64,000 bases of DNA from an uncultured Veillonella sp. (lineage in GTDB: Bacteria; Bacillota; Negativicutes; Veillonellales; Veillonellaceae), in assembly GCA_934202095.1 (NCBI GenBank), contig CAKPXN010000002.1, forward strand, positions 1 through 64,000. Reading direction: 5' to 3'. Of the stretch, positions 1-8,723 are shown piece after piece. Position numbers and translations under genes: made by a program. The notes below the pieces were generated by a model, which was not told the DNA's origin, made no database searches, and saw only the letters and a program-made list of their open reading frames with translations. Position 1 is the stretch's first letter, and each line of letters starts with the position of its first letter.

Positions 1-2
1 AC

Positions 3-46
3 AAAAAACTATTAGTTGATATAATCTAATCAACTAATAGTTTTTT
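3..46. terminator. Hairpin terminator of an upstream gene
   Basis: A perfect 18-bp stem (3-20 pairs with 29-46) with an 8-base loop. One arm begins with an A run and the other ends in a T run, so it could stop transcription from either side. It most likely ends a gene left of the window. Confidence 0.8.
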
Positions 47-52
47 AAATTT

Positions 53-84
53 AAGGGGCTGTTTTGTTACAGCCCCTTTTCTTT
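53..84 (+). terminator. Second GC-rich hairpin terminator
   Basis: The stem AAGGGGCTGT (53-62) pairs with ACAGCCCCTT (69-78) and is followed by a T-rich tract. It lies in tandem with the hairpin at 3-46, so the upstream unit is insulated from mraZ by two terminators. Between here and mraZ no gene is seen; the stretch is AT-rich and holds MraZ-type boxes and the promoter. Confidence 0.75.
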
Positions 85-110
85 TGTTTTGTTTTTTAAA
101 TTTTAATTAT

Positions 111-145
111 GTGGTGAAAGTGCATGGCTGGTGGTGAATGGTGGT
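111..145 (+). promoter_or_regulatory. Distal MraZ-type repeat cluster
   Basis: GTGGT occurs at 111-115, 131-135 and 141-145, in a strict 10-base phase; the 121 position is occupied by TGCAT. MraZ regulators are known to bind short G-rich direct repeats separated by five bases upstream of their own operon, so this looks like an operator, about 200 bases upstream of mraZ. No convincing promoter is seen beside it. Confidence 0.5.
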
Positions 146-278
146 ACATATATGATGAAAATTATATAAATAACCATATAAAGGCGAACATATATTTGTG
201 AAAAATTAAGAAAAAAGATGAAAAATAATAAAAGATGAAGAAAAGTTCATAATTTCATCATTTTTTACGTTTTATTTG

Positions 279-307
279 TTGTAACAAGTGGGGGATTGTG
301 GTAAAAT
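279..307 (+). promoter_or_regulatory. Predicted promoter of the dcw operon
   Basis: TTGTAA (279-284), a 17-base spacer and TAAAAT (302-307) make a sigma-A-type promoter about 45 bases before mraZ. The spacer and the -10 carry MraZ-type boxes, as expected for autorepression. Confidence 0.55.
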
Positions 308-322
308 TTACCATATAGTGGT
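288..322 (+). promoter_or_regulatory. Proximal MraZ operator
   Basis: GTGGG (288-292), GTGGT (298-302) and GTGGT (318-322) lie in 10-base phase. The missing third slot (308-312) reads TTACC, and together with the second box it makes the odd palindrome GGTAAAATTTACC (300-312). The boxes overlap the predicted promoter, which fits the known autoregulation of mraZ operons by MraZ. Confidence 0.6.
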
Positions 323-351
323 GAATAAGGATTGTAAGGCGGTGATATTAG

Positions 352-783
352 ATGTTCATGGGTGAATATAATCACACTATAGATGCAAAAGGACGGTTGA
401 TTATACCTGCCAAAATACGTGAACAACTAGGTGATCACTGTGTGCTTTCAAAAGGCCTCGATAATTGCATCGCTATATATACTGCCGAAAGTTGGGAGCA
501 ACTTTCAAACACATTACAATCATTACCATCTAATAAATCAAGTGCGCGTGCTATCAAACGGTTTTACTTTGGTAGTGCAGCGGAACTTGAATTTGATAAA
601 CAAGGCCGAATCTTGGTGCCAAGCGCCCTTCGTGAGCATGCTGAACTACAAAAGGATGCGGTTATTATTGGTACTGGTGATAAGGTTGAAATTTGGAGCC
701 GCGAACGCTTTGATGCATATGATGCGGAAGTGGCTGACAGCGTAGAGTCCTTGGCTGAAGGATTAGAAGGCATTGTGTTGTAG
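352..783 (+). CDS. mraZ: MraZ transcriptional regulator
   Basis: This 143-residue protein has the two SpoVT/AbrB-like halves of MraZ. The N-terminus MFMGEYNHTIDAKGR is typical of the family, and the paired DxxxR signatures are DAKGRLIIPAK (about residues 11-21) and DKQGRILVPSALR (about 82-94). MraZ is a nucleoid-associated DNA-binding protein that regulates its own division/cell-wall operon; direct-repeat boxes upstream fit this. The ATG at 352 is preceded by AAGGCGGTGAT (336-346). It is the first gene of the operon, with rsmH nine bases downstream. Confidence 0.95.
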   Translation: MFMGEYNHTIDAKGRLIIPAKIREQLGDHCVLSKGLDNCIAIYTAESWEQLSNTLQSLPSNKSSARAIKRFYFGSAAELEFDKQGRILVPSALREHAELQKDAVIIGTGDKVEIWSRERFDAYDAEVADSVESLAEGLEGIVL

Positions 784-792
784 GAGGCTATC

Positions 793-1725
793 GTGGAATT
801 TAATCATGTCAGTGTGCTGTTGAATGAAACGGTAGATTCTGTTGTTACCAATCCTGATGGTATCTATGTTGACTGTACCTTAGGTGGCGCTGGCCACGCT
901 CATGCCGTAGGTGAACGATTGAGCTCACAAGGCATGATTATCGGTTTAGATCAAGATGAAGATGCCTTAGCGGTAGCAAGACAACGCTTGTCCGATTTAT
1001 CTTGTCAGGTTATGACAATACCTACAAATTTTTCGAATTTAAAACATGCTTTAGAAGAACATAGTATATATGAAGTTGATGGATTTATATTCGATTTAGG
1101 TGTTTCTAGTTATCAGTTGGATACACCAGAACGCGGTTTCTCATATATGAATGATGGTCCCCTCGATATGCGTATGGATAAAGAGGCACCTATTACTGCA
1201 GAAATCGTCGTAAATGAATATGAACCGGATGAGTTATTACAGATTATTCGTGACTACGGTGAAGAACGATGGGCTAAGCGTATTGTAGAATTTATCGTGG
1301 CTGCTAGAAATGAAAAGAGAATTACTACTACTGGCGAATTGGTGTCAATAATAAAGAAAGCTATACCAGCAAAAGCAAGACAGGATGGTCCACATCCGGC
1401 TAAGCGTACATTTCAAGCGATACGCATTGAAGTGAATCGAGAACTTGCTATTTTGCATGATAGTTTTGTAGATGCTGTGAGTATGTTGAAGCCAAAGGGG
1501 AGAATTGGTGTTATCACATTCCATTCCTTAGAGGATCGCATCACAAAACAAACATTTAAAGAACTAAGTACAGCTTGTATTTGTCCACCGGAATTACCAG
1601 TATGTGTATGTCATCATAAGGCCGTTATTAAGGCCAAAAATAAGGCCATTGAGCCTAGTGCAGGGGAAGTAGAAATGAATCCTCGTTCTAGAAGTGCAAA
1701 ACTTAGAGTGGGGATTAAATTGTAG
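793..1725 (+). CDS. rsmH: 16S rRNA (cytosine-1402-N4)-methyltransferase RsmH
   Basis: A 310-residue methyltransferase that N4-methylates C1402 of 16S rRNA at the ribosomal P site. The SAM-binding motif VDCTLGGAGHA lies near residues 26-36, and the family block FDLGVSSYQLD is near residue 100. Length is normal for RsmH (MraW). It starts with GTG at 793 after GGAGG (783-787), and the second-gene position after mraZ is the standard arrangement. Confidence 0.96.
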   Translation: MEFNHVSVLLNETVDSVVTNPDGIYVDCTLGGAGHAHAVGERLSSQGMIIGLDQDEDALAVARQRLSDLSCQVMTIPTNFSNLKHALEEHSIYEVDGFIFDLGVSSYQLDTPERGFSYMNDGPLDMRMDKEAPITAEIVVNEYEPDELLQIIRDYGEERWAKRIVEFIVAARNEKRITTTGELVSIIKKAIPAKARQDGPHPAKRTFQAIRIEVNRELAILHDSFVDAVSMLKPKGRIGVITFHSLEDRITKQTFKELSTACICPPELPVCVCHHKAVIKAKNKAIEPSAGEVEMNPRSRSAKLRVGIKL

Positions 1726-1745
1726 TATTGGAAGGGGTTATTTTA

Positions 1746-2150
1746 ATGTTAGCGAGAAAGGCTGTTGTGGGCCACGTTAAACGTGATGTGTTGCTAGGTG
1801 TACAAGCGAAAAAAGCGAGAGTTAGTGTTGTTTTTGATATTAGCCCATTGATGAAGCAAATAATCCAAGGATTAGCAATCCTTGTGGGTTTTTTGATGAT
1901 TATGATGGCTATGAATGCATATACCACAAAATTAGGCTATGAAGTAGTTAAAACACAACAAACTGTAGTACAATTAGCAAAGGATAATGATACCCTTGAT
2001 GTAGAGGTGGCATCCTTGAAATCTCCAGTACGCATTCAAAAAATTGCGGAAGAACAATTGGGGATGGTTTTGCCTGATTCCTTTGTGTATAGCACTAAAA
2101 GTACGACTTCAGAACGCAATGTACAAGCGAAACAGCAAATTATAGATTAG
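1746..2150 (+). CDS. ftsL: FtsL-like cell division protein
   Basis: A short bitopic protein of 134 residues: a basic cytoplasmic segment (1-38), one membrane helix (about 39-58) and an extracytoplasmic coiled coil ending in the FtsL/DivIC-type block RIQKIAEEQLGMVLP. FtsL joins FtsB/DivIC and FtsQ/DivIB in the divisome. I chose the ATG at 1746 because GGAAGGGG (1730-1737) sits just before it; an in-frame TTG at 1728 would add six residues without a site. FtsL sequences diverge strongly, so position after rsmH carries much of the call. The usual next gene, ftsI, is absent. Confidence 0.8.
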   Translation: MLARKAVVGHVKRDVLLGVQAKKARVSVVFDISPLMKQIIQGLAILVGFLMIMMAMNAYTTKLGYEVVKTQQTVVQLAKDNDTLDVEVASLKSPVRIQKIAEEQLGMVLPDSFVYSTKSTTSERNVQAKQQIID

Positions 2151-2156
2151 CAGGCA

Positions 2157-2180
2157 AAAGCAGCTCTTATGGGCTGCTTT
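2157..2180 (+). terminator. Hairpin between ftsL and murE
   Basis: AAAGCAGC (2157-2164) pairs with GCTGCTTT (2173-2180) and is followed by AATTTGC rather than a good U-tract. It may be a weak terminator, an RNA-processing site or an attenuator inside the dcw operon. Confidence 0.45.
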
Positions 2181-2208
2181 AATTTGCGTATATAGAGGAG
2201 AATGTAGT

Positions 2209-3693
2209 ATGAAAACCTTAAAAGATATTATAAGTACGCTAAATGTACAACAGGTACAAGGTAATCAAAATGTATCTATTCAAGATATTACAGCTGATTC
2301 TAGAGCAGTAAAATCTAATAGTTTATTTATTGCTCTTGATGGAGCTACAGTTGATGGTCACAATTACATCGACAAAGCGGTTGATGCTGGTGCTGTTGCC
2401 GTTATCGTATCAAAACCGGTTACTGTACCTGATGATTTATGTGTCATCACCGTTGCTGATACACGTCAAGCGATGATGGCGTGCGTTCCATACTTCTTTG
2501 ATTACCCTGCTAACCGTATGCGTATGGTCGGTGTTACAGGCACAAATGGTAAGACGACTACGACTCATATGATTCGTCATATCCTTAAAGCTCAAGGTCA
2601 CAAGGTGGGGGTCATTGGTACTGTCCATATTATGATTGGTGATACGAGTTATCCAATTCATAATACGACACCAGATGTTGTTGATTTACAGCATATTTTG
2701 CATCAAATGGTTCAAGAAAATGTGGAATACTGTGTAATGGAAGTATCTTCTCATGCATTGGCACTCGGCCGTGTTAGCGGTGTTGAATTTGATACGGCAG
2801 TATTCACAAATTTGACGCAAGATCATTTGGACTTCCACAAAACATTTGAAAATTACTTGGCTGCTAAATGTAAATTGTTTGAACAAGTTAGTGCATCTAA
2901 TCAAGTAAAAGATAATAAAGGTGCTGTTATTAATATCGATGATTCCTATGGTCATCGCGTTATGGAAAAAACTACGGCTCCAACGATTACATATAGTACA
3001 TTAGGCAAGGGCACATTGAATGCATCAGATGTTCATATGTCTACTAAGAATAGCCAGTATACTGTGAATTATAAGGGTGAAAGCTATCCTGTATCGATGA
3101 ATACAACAGGCTTGTTTAATGTATATAATACATTGGCTGCCATTGGAGCTTGTTTACAAGAAGGCATCTCCATGGAAGCGATTGATACGGCATTAAAAAC
3201 CTTTAGTTCCGTTCCTGGACGCTTTGAATTGATTGAAGAAGGGCAAGATTTCGCCGTTGTTGTTGACTATGCTCATACACCGGATGGATTGCAAAATATT
3301 TTAGAAACTGCAAAAGCAATCAAAGAGAATCGTATCATCATCGTATTTGGCTGCGGTGGCGACCGTGATGCTACAAAACGGCCAATTATGGGACGAATTG
3401 CAGCAGAATACGGAGATAAGATTTATGTAACATCCGACAATCCGCGTACCGAAGATCCTGTACAAATTGTTAAGGACGTTGAAGTGGGTGTAAAAGAAGC
3501 ACTTCGTGAGGGAACTACTTATGAAGTCATTGTCGATCGTAGAGAGGCAATTAATCATGCAATTCATGATGCAAAAGCTGGTGATATTGTTATTATCGCC
3601 GGTAAGGGGCATGAAAATTATCAAATACTAAAAAATGAAACAATTCATTTTGATGACCGAGAAGAGGCTCGAAAAGCTCTTAAGGAGATCTAA
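2209..3693 (+). CDS. murE: MurE, UDP-MurNAc-L-Ala-D-Glu:diaminopimelate ligase
   Basis: A 494-residue Mur ligase that adds the third peptide residue to the murein precursor in the cytoplasm. The ATP loop GVTGTNGKTTTT lies near residues 108-119. The motif DNPR at about 410-413 is the known mark of meso-diaminopimelate-specific MurE enzymes, as opposed to lysine-specific ones. RBS GAGGAG lies at 2194-2199. It sits between ftsL and murF; the stop is one base from the murF start region, so the two are probably translationally coupled. Confidence 0.96.
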   Translation: MKTLKDIISTLNVQQVQGNQNVSIQDITADSRAVKSNSLFIALDGATVDGHNYIDKAVDAGAVAVIVSKPVTVPDDLCVITVADTRQAMMACVPYFFDYPANRMRMVGVTGTNGKTTTTHMIRHILKAQGHKVGVIGTVHIMIGDTSYPIHNTTPDVVDLQHILHQMVQENVEYCVMEVSSHALALGRVSGVEFDTAVFTNLTQDHLDFHKTFENYLAAKCKLFEQVSASNQVKDNKGAVINIDDSYGHRVMEKTTAPTITYSTLGKGTLNASDVHMSTKNSQYTVNYKGESYPVSMNTTGLFNVYNTLAAIGACLQEGISMEAIDTALKTFSSVPGRFELIEEGQDFAVVVDYAHTPDGLQNILETAKAIKENRIIIVFGCGGDRDATKRPIMGRIAAEYGDKIYVTSDNPRTEDPVQIVKDVEVGVKEALREGTTYEVIVDRREAINHAIHDAKAGDIVIIAGKGHENYQILKNETIHFDDREEARKALKEI

Positions 3694-3694
3694 T

Positions 3695-5053
3695 ATGGCA
3701 GAATTTACATTACAAGAAATAATTGATGCTACTAGTGGCACATGTAAGGGCGATGTAAGTTTACAATTTAAAGATATATCTACTGATACGCGTACGATTG
3801 AGGCCGGATATGTATTCGTAGCTTTGCGAGGCGATACATTTGATGGTCATGATTTTATTAATACGGCCATTGAAAAAGGAGCAACAGCAGCAATCGTTGA
3901 AAAGGGACGCAGCGTAGACGGTATTATTTGTGTTGAAGTGGAAAATACGCTAAAGGCATATCAAGACTTAGCGAACTTTCATAGACGACGCTTTCAAATT
4001 CCTGTGGTAGCCATTACTGGTTCATCGGGTAAGACCACAACAAAAGAAATGGTAGCCGCTGTTCTTAGTACTGAGTTTAATGTATTAAAAACAGAAAAGA
4101 ATTTTAATAATGAAATTGGTTTACCCAAAACATTGTTGCAACTTTCACCAGAACACGAAGCCTGTGTGGTAGAAATGGGGATGCGTGGATTAGGTCAAAT
4201 TGAAGAATTAGCCCTTATTGCAGAACCGACAATTGGTATCATTACAAATGTAGGAACTAGCCATATTGAATTGTTAGGATCTCAAGAAGCCATTGCTGAA
4301 GCAAAGGGTGAATTGATTAGATGTTTAGGTCCCGATAGTGTGGCCATTCTAAATGAAGATGATCATTTCGTAAAGGCCATGAGTTCCATTGCAAAAGGAA
4401 AAACTGTTACTTACGGTATTCATAGCAATGCTACGGTAATTGGCAGTCATTTACGCTATAAAAAGGATGGCATTAAGTTTACATGTAAATGCTATGATGA
4501 AGTATTTGACGTATTTTTGCCTATGATTGGTGAACATAATGTGTATGATGCATTGGCTGCTATCGCTGCAGGCCGTGTGTTAGGCGTTAAATCTAATAAG
4601 ATTAAAAAAGGTCTTAGCGAGTTTATCGGTACACCTATGCGCCAAGAAATTGTAGCATTTGATGATATTGTTATTCTAAATGATGCATATAATGCAAATC
4701 CTTCTTCTATGAGTGAATCTATCAAAGCACTAGGTCAATTAGAAGGTAAGCGTAAAATTGCTATGCTCGGCGATATGCTTGAACTAGGTGATTTCACGGA
4801 GGAAGGCCATCGCCAAGTTGGCCGATTATTGGCCGAAGAAGGGTATAGCGTTGTATTTACCTTTGGTGAGGCGGCAAATTTCATTGCTAAAGAAGCGAAA
4901 TTAGCAGGCCTTGAGGTGCATCGTTGCAATAGTCATCTTGAAATGGCAAATGCCTACAATGACATTCGTGAAAAGGGCGATGTTATTTTGGTAAAAGGTT
5001 CCAGAGGCCTTCGGATGGAACGTGTTGTAGAGGAATTAAAAGAACGTGAATAG
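3695..5053 (+). CDS. murF: MurF, UDP-MurNAc-tripeptide:D-Ala-D-Ala ligase
   Basis: A 452-residue Mur ligase that attaches D-Ala-D-Ala to the UDP-MurNAc-tripeptide. The ATP loop AITGSSGKTTTKEM is near residues 105-118, and the N-terminal substrate domain and C-terminal ligase domain are both present. I use the ATG at 3695, one base after the murE stop and preceded by AAGGAG (3682-3687). An upstream in-frame start at 3635 lies deep inside murE and has no ribosome site. Confidence 0.95.
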   Translation: MAEFTLQEIIDATSGTCKGDVSLQFKDISTDTRTIEAGYVFVALRGDTFDGHDFINTAIEKGATAAIVEKGRSVDGIICVEVENTLKAYQDLANFHRRRFQIPVVAITGSSGKTTTKEMVAAVLSTEFNVLKTEKNFNNEIGLPKTLLQLSPEHEACVVEMGMRGLGQIEELALIAEPTIGIITNVGTSHIELLGSQEAIAEAKGELIRCLGPDSVAILNEDDHFVKAMSSIAKGKTVTYGIHSNATVIGSHLRYKKDGIKFTCKCYDEVFDVFLPMIGEHNVYDALAAIAAGRVLGVKSNKIKKGLSEFIGTPMRQEIVAFDDIVILNDAYNANPSSMSESIKALGQLEGKRKIAMLGDMLELGDFTEEGHRQVGRLLAEEGYSVVFTFGEAANFIAKEAKLAGLEVHRCNSHLEMANAYNDIREKGDVILVKGSRGLRMERVVEELKERE

Positions 5054-5058
5054 AGGTT

Positions 5059-5095
5059 ATAACGGCTAGATTCTTCTAGCCGTATTGGCCGTTAT
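5059..5095 (+). other. Mutually exclusive hairpins between murF and mraY
   Basis: ACGGCTAGA (5062-5070) pairs with TCTAGCCGT (5075-5083). Alternatively, ATAACGGC (5059-5066) can pair with GCCGTTAT (5088-5095). The two structures share one arm, so only one can form at a time. Neither ends in a T run. Function unknown. Confidence 0.45.
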
Positions 5096-5114
5096 TAGAG
5101 AATAGGGGAGTAAT

Positions 5115-6101
5115 ATGATTTACCACATTCTATTAGCATTTGTAGTGACATTTATAATTACATTAGTGTTGGGCAAGATTGGCATTCCTATGCTTAAATC
5201 TTTGCATGCTCAACAAAGTATACGTGAGGAAGGTCCTGAAAGCCACCAAGCCAAGGCGGGGACACCTACTATGGGTGGTGCATTTATGATGATTGCCCTC
5301 ACAATTGGCGTGGCTATTTTTGCACCATGGAATGTGGCTACAGGAATGTTGTTATTCCTTACGCTTGGCCATTGTTTACTCGGATTTTTTGATGACTTTG
5401 TGAAAGCTGTGAAAAAACGTAATCTTGGATTGACAGCTAAACAAAAATTATTAGGCCAATTTATTTTGGCTGCTATATTCTGCTATTTCATTACTGAAAT
5501 TATGGTTATTCCTACAACATTGTGGATTCCTGTTGTAGATGCACATATCCAATTGGGTTTTGCCTATTATATTTTAGCTTTCTTGATCATTGTAGGCGCT
5601 ACTAATGCGGTCAATCTTACAGATGGTCTTGATGGGTTAGCGTCTGGTACATCAGCTGTAGCAGCGATTGCGTTTTCTGTTATCGGTTTGATGATCTATT
5701 CTACAGAAAGTTCTGTGGCTGCTGAAAGTGTAGCTTTCTTTGGTGCCATTGTAACTGCTGTATGTTTAGGCTTCTTGGTGTTTAACATCAATCCAGCAAA
5801 GGTGTTTATGGGCGATACCGGTTCTTTGGCTCTTGGTGGTGCCTTTGCAGGTATGGCCATCTTAACTAAAACAGAGTTGCTACTCGTAGTTATTGGCGGT
5901 ATTTTTGTAATGGAAGCCTTGTCTGTTATCATTCAGGTTATTTCCTTTAAAACACGGGGTGTTCGTGTGTTTAAGATGAGCCCAATTCATCATCATTTTG
6001 AATTGTCTGGCTGGTCTGAGCAAACAGTAGTGAATCGATTCTGGTTCGGTGGTGCGGTTCTAGCTGTGTTAGGTGTTATACTTGCAACTGTAACAATTTG
6101 A
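5115..6101 (+). CDS. mraY: MraY, phospho-MurNAc-pentapeptide transferase
   Basis: A polytopic inner-membrane enzyme of 328 residues that moves phospho-MurNAc-pentapeptide onto undecaprenyl phosphate to make lipid I. Family motifs are present in order: the aspartate pair in FFDDFVKAVKKR, NLTDGLDGLASG in the middle, and MSPIHHHFELSGW near the C-terminus. About ten hydrophobic segments are visible. AGGGGAG (5103-5109) precedes the ATG. Length is as expected for MraY in Firmicutes. Confidence 0.96.
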   Translation: MIYHILLAFVVTFIITLVLGKIGIPMLKSLHAQQSIREEGPESHQAKAGTPTMGGAFMMIALTIGVAIFAPWNVATGMLLFLTLGHCLLGFFDDFVKAVKKRNLGLTAKQKLLGQFILAAIFCYFITEIMVIPTTLWIPVVDAHIQLGFAYYILAFLIIVGATNAVNLTDGLDGLASGTSAVAAIAFSVIGLMIYSTESSVAAESVAFFGAIVTAVCLGFLVFNINPAKVFMGDTGSLALGGAFAGMAILTKTELLLVVIGGIFVMEALSVIIQVISFKTRGVRVFKMSPIHHHFELSGWSEQTVVNRFWFGGAVLAVLGVILATVTI

Positions 6102-6130
6102 TACAAGAACCATATCTTTGCAAATTGATA

Positions 6131-6154
6131 GTTAAGTACGTGAAAATACTTAAC
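6131..6154 (+). other. Stem-loop between mraY and murD
   Basis: GTTAAGTA (6131-6138) pairs with TACTTAAC (6147-6154). No U-tract follows. It lies in the largest gap (128 bases) inside the mur block and may be a partial terminator or processing site before an internal promoter region. Confidence 0.4.
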
Positions 6155-6229
6155 TTGGATGGCATTTAATGGTATTCTAATAAGATAAGATAAAATTTTT
6201 TTCGTGCTTAGTATATTTAGGTGATATAA

Positions 6230-7594
6230 ATGGATTATGGAGAGAAATATATCCTTGTTCTTGGTGCCGGTTCTAGTGGAATTGGTGCAGCATGGGTATT
6301 AGCACAACTGCATGCAAATGTAGTATTAAATGATTATAAATCAGTAGATTTTGAACTATCTACGCGTAAAAAATTAGAAGATGCAGGCGTAACTATTATT
6401 ACGGGACGACAAGATAATAGCTTGCTCGATGGCGTAGATCGTATCATTATTTCTCCTGGTATTGCGTTGTCCATTCCCATCGTACAAGAAGCTTTGCGCC
6501 GTAACATAGATGTGGTAAGTGAAGTAGAACTTGCTTATGATGTGTGTAAATCTCCTATTTTAGGTGTTACTGGTACAAATGGTAAGACGACTACGACTAC
6601 TTTATTAACTCAAGTTATGGAATCTACAGGACTTCCTGTTAAGGTGGGCGGGAATATTGGCGATTCTTTAAGTGAAGCTGCGTATCGTATGCCAGAAGGT
6701 GGCTATTTAGTAGCCGAACTTTCTAGTTATCAATTAGAAACAATTAAATCTTTTTGCCCATTAGGCGCTATTGTATTAAATGTAACGCCTGATCATTTAG
6801 CGCGTCATAAAACAATGGAAAACTATGCGGCGGCTAAAGCGCGAATTTTCATGAATCAAAATGGTGAAAATTTTGTTGTTCTCAATGATGACGATCCTAT
6901 TGTTCAGGCCATGAAAAAGGATGCACATAGTAAAATCCTCAGCATTAGCCAACAACATAAGGTTGAGAGTGGTGCATATTTTGAAGGAAATACATGTTAT
7001 GCCGTATTAGATGGTAAAGCTACTCCTATTATTGATACAGAACATATCCACATTAAGGGATCTCATAATATTGAAAATATATTGGCTGTCATTGCCTTAA
7101 CATATGCTTTAGGTGTAGAGGTAGAGCATATTAAACATACCATTGAACAGTTTCATGGTGTAGAACATAGATTGGAACGGGTTACAACATTCCATGATGT
7201 TACATTTTATAATGATTCTAAGGCTACTAATACAGACTCTGTAGTAAAAGCTTTAGATGCCTTTGATAAACCAGTTATTTTATTGGCTGGTGGACATGAT
7301 AAGATGACGCCTTTAGAAGACTTTATGGATATTGTGAAAGCACATACTAAAGAGGTTATTTTTATGGGGGAAGCAGCGGATCGATTTGAATCCGTTGCTG
7401 TAAAAATGGGCGTTCAACATATTCATCGTGCACAGTCTATGAAAGAAGCTGTGGCATTGGGGTATCAATTAGCAAAAGCTGAAGACATTGTATTGCTTTC
7501 ACCAGCATGTTCCAGCTTTGATTGGTATAGTTGCTTTGAAGAACGGGGCGAAGATTTTAAAAACTGTGTTAGAGAATTAGAGGAAAGGGGCTAA
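6230..7594 (+). CDS. murD: MurD, UDP-MurNAc-L-Ala:D-glutamate ligase
   Basis: A 454-residue Mur ligase that adds D-glutamate to UDP-MurNAc-L-Ala. A dinucleotide-like N-terminal fold (VLGAGSSGIGAA), the ATP loop GVTGTNGKTTTT near residues 109-120 and the ligase motif NDSKATNTDS are visible. AGGTGA precedes the ATG at 6230. ftsW, usually found between murD and murG, is missing: murG starts four bases after the murD stop. Confidence 0.95.
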   Translation: MDYGEKYILVLGAGSSGIGAAWVLAQLHANVVLNDYKSVDFELSTRKKLEDAGVTIITGRQDNSLLDGVDRIIISPGIALSIPIVQEALRRNIDVVSEVELAYDVCKSPILGVTGTNGKTTTTTLLTQVMESTGLPVKVGGNIGDSLSEAAYRMPEGGYLVAELSSYQLETIKSFCPLGAIVLNVTPDHLARHKTMENYAAAKARIFMNQNGENFVVLNDDDPIVQAMKKDAHSKILSISQQHKVESGAYFEGNTCYAVLDGKATPIIDTEHIHIKGSHNIENILAVIALTYALGVEVEHIKHTIEQFHGVEHRLERVTTFHDVTFYNDSKATNTDSVVKALDAFDKPVILLAGGHDKMTPLEDFMDIVKAHTKEVIFMGEAADRFESVAVKMGVQHIHRAQSMKEAVALGYQLAKAEDIVLLSPACSSFDWYSCFEERGEDFKNCVRELEERG

Positions 7595-7598
7595 GGGC

Positions 7599-8708
7599 GT
7601 GAAACGAATCATCATTTCTGGCGGTGGTACGGGTGGTCATATTTACCCGGCCATTACGATTTACAAAGAAATCATGAAACAGCAACCTGATGCTAAGGTC
7701 CTCTATGTGGGAACAGAACATGGTTTAGAAGCTGATTTGGTACCGAAGGAGAACATCGATTTTGTTACATTACCTGTACAAGGTCTGCAACGAAAGCTTT
7801 CATTAGGTACATTGGTAACGATGGGGAAAACAGCATTTTCTCTTATAAAGGCCAATTCAATTATTTCTGACTTTAAACCAGATGTCGTTATTGGTACAGG
7901 CGGTTATGTATGTGGCCCTATTTTAATGGCTGCAGCATTACGTAATATTCCTACATTAATTCAAGAGCAAAATGTCATTGCTGGTATTACGAATAAAATT
8001 TTGAGTCGTTTTGTTGATATAGTCGCAGTTGGCTATAATGAGGCTGCTAAATCGTTTGGTAAGGCGAAACGTGTCGTATATACGGGCAATCCAGTACGCC
8101 CTGATGTACTTGTAGATTCACGTGCAGAAGGTCGCCAATTTTTTGGGTTGTCTGATGATATTTTTACAGTTCTTATCGCTGGTGGTTCTCGTGGGGCACG
8201 TACGATTAATACGGCCATGATAGATGTACATAAACATTTTCAGGGTAAACCGGGCATTAAGTTGATACACATTACAGGGAATGGGGAATATAACACTGTA
8301 TTAGAGCAACTAGGTATTGACGATGGTACTGGTTTGGGAGAATCATCGTTGATTTTGCCATATTTACATGATATGCCAAAGGCGCTAGCCGCTACGGATT
8401 TGGCTGTATTTAGATCTGGTGCTATCGGATTGGCTGAATTGGCAGTACGTGGTATTCCATCTATATTGGTGCCATACCCTTATGCTGCAGAAGATCATCA
8501 AACGTATAATGCGCGCATTTTCGTACAAGAAGGGGCTGCGCATATGATTGTAGATAAGGTTTTGACGAGCCATGATTTAATTGGTGAAATCGAAATGTTT
8601 ATGGCAAATCGTGAATTATTGGCTCAAATGGGGGCCAGTGCATTGCGTTTAGGAAAACCGAATGCAGCTCATGATATTGCGGAATTAGCGTTATCTATTG
8701 CGAAATAG
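7599..8708 (+). CDS. murG: MurG, lipid II-forming GlcNAc transferase
   Basis: A 369-residue GT28 glycosyltransferase that adds GlcNAc to lipid I on the inner face of the cytoplasmic membrane, giving lipid II. The glycine-rich N-terminal loop GGGTGGHIYPA (residues 8-18) and the C-terminal UDP-GlcNAc site GAIGLAELAVRGIPSILVP are clear. It starts with GTG at 7599 after GAGGAAAGGGG (7579-7590), which overlaps the end of murD, so coupling is likely. Confidence 0.96.
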   Translation: MKRIIISGGGTGGHIYPAITIYKEIMKQQPDAKVLYVGTEHGLEADLVPKENIDFVTLPVQGLQRKLSLGTLVTMGKTAFSLIKANSIISDFKPDVVIGTGGYVCGPILMAAALRNIPTLIQEQNVIAGITNKILSRFVDIVAVGYNEAAKSFGKAKRVVYTGNPVRPDVLVDSRAEGRQFFGLSDDIFTVLIAGGSRGARTINTAMIDVHKHFQGKPGIKLIHITGNGEYNTVLEQLGIDDGTGLGESSLILPYLHDMPKALAATDLAVFRSGAIGLAELAVRGIPSILVPYPYAAEDHQTYNARIFVQEGAAHMIVDKVLTSHDLIGEIEMFMANRELLAQMGASALRLGKPNAAHDIAELALSIAK

Positions 8709-8723
8709 TTAAGGAGAGTAATT

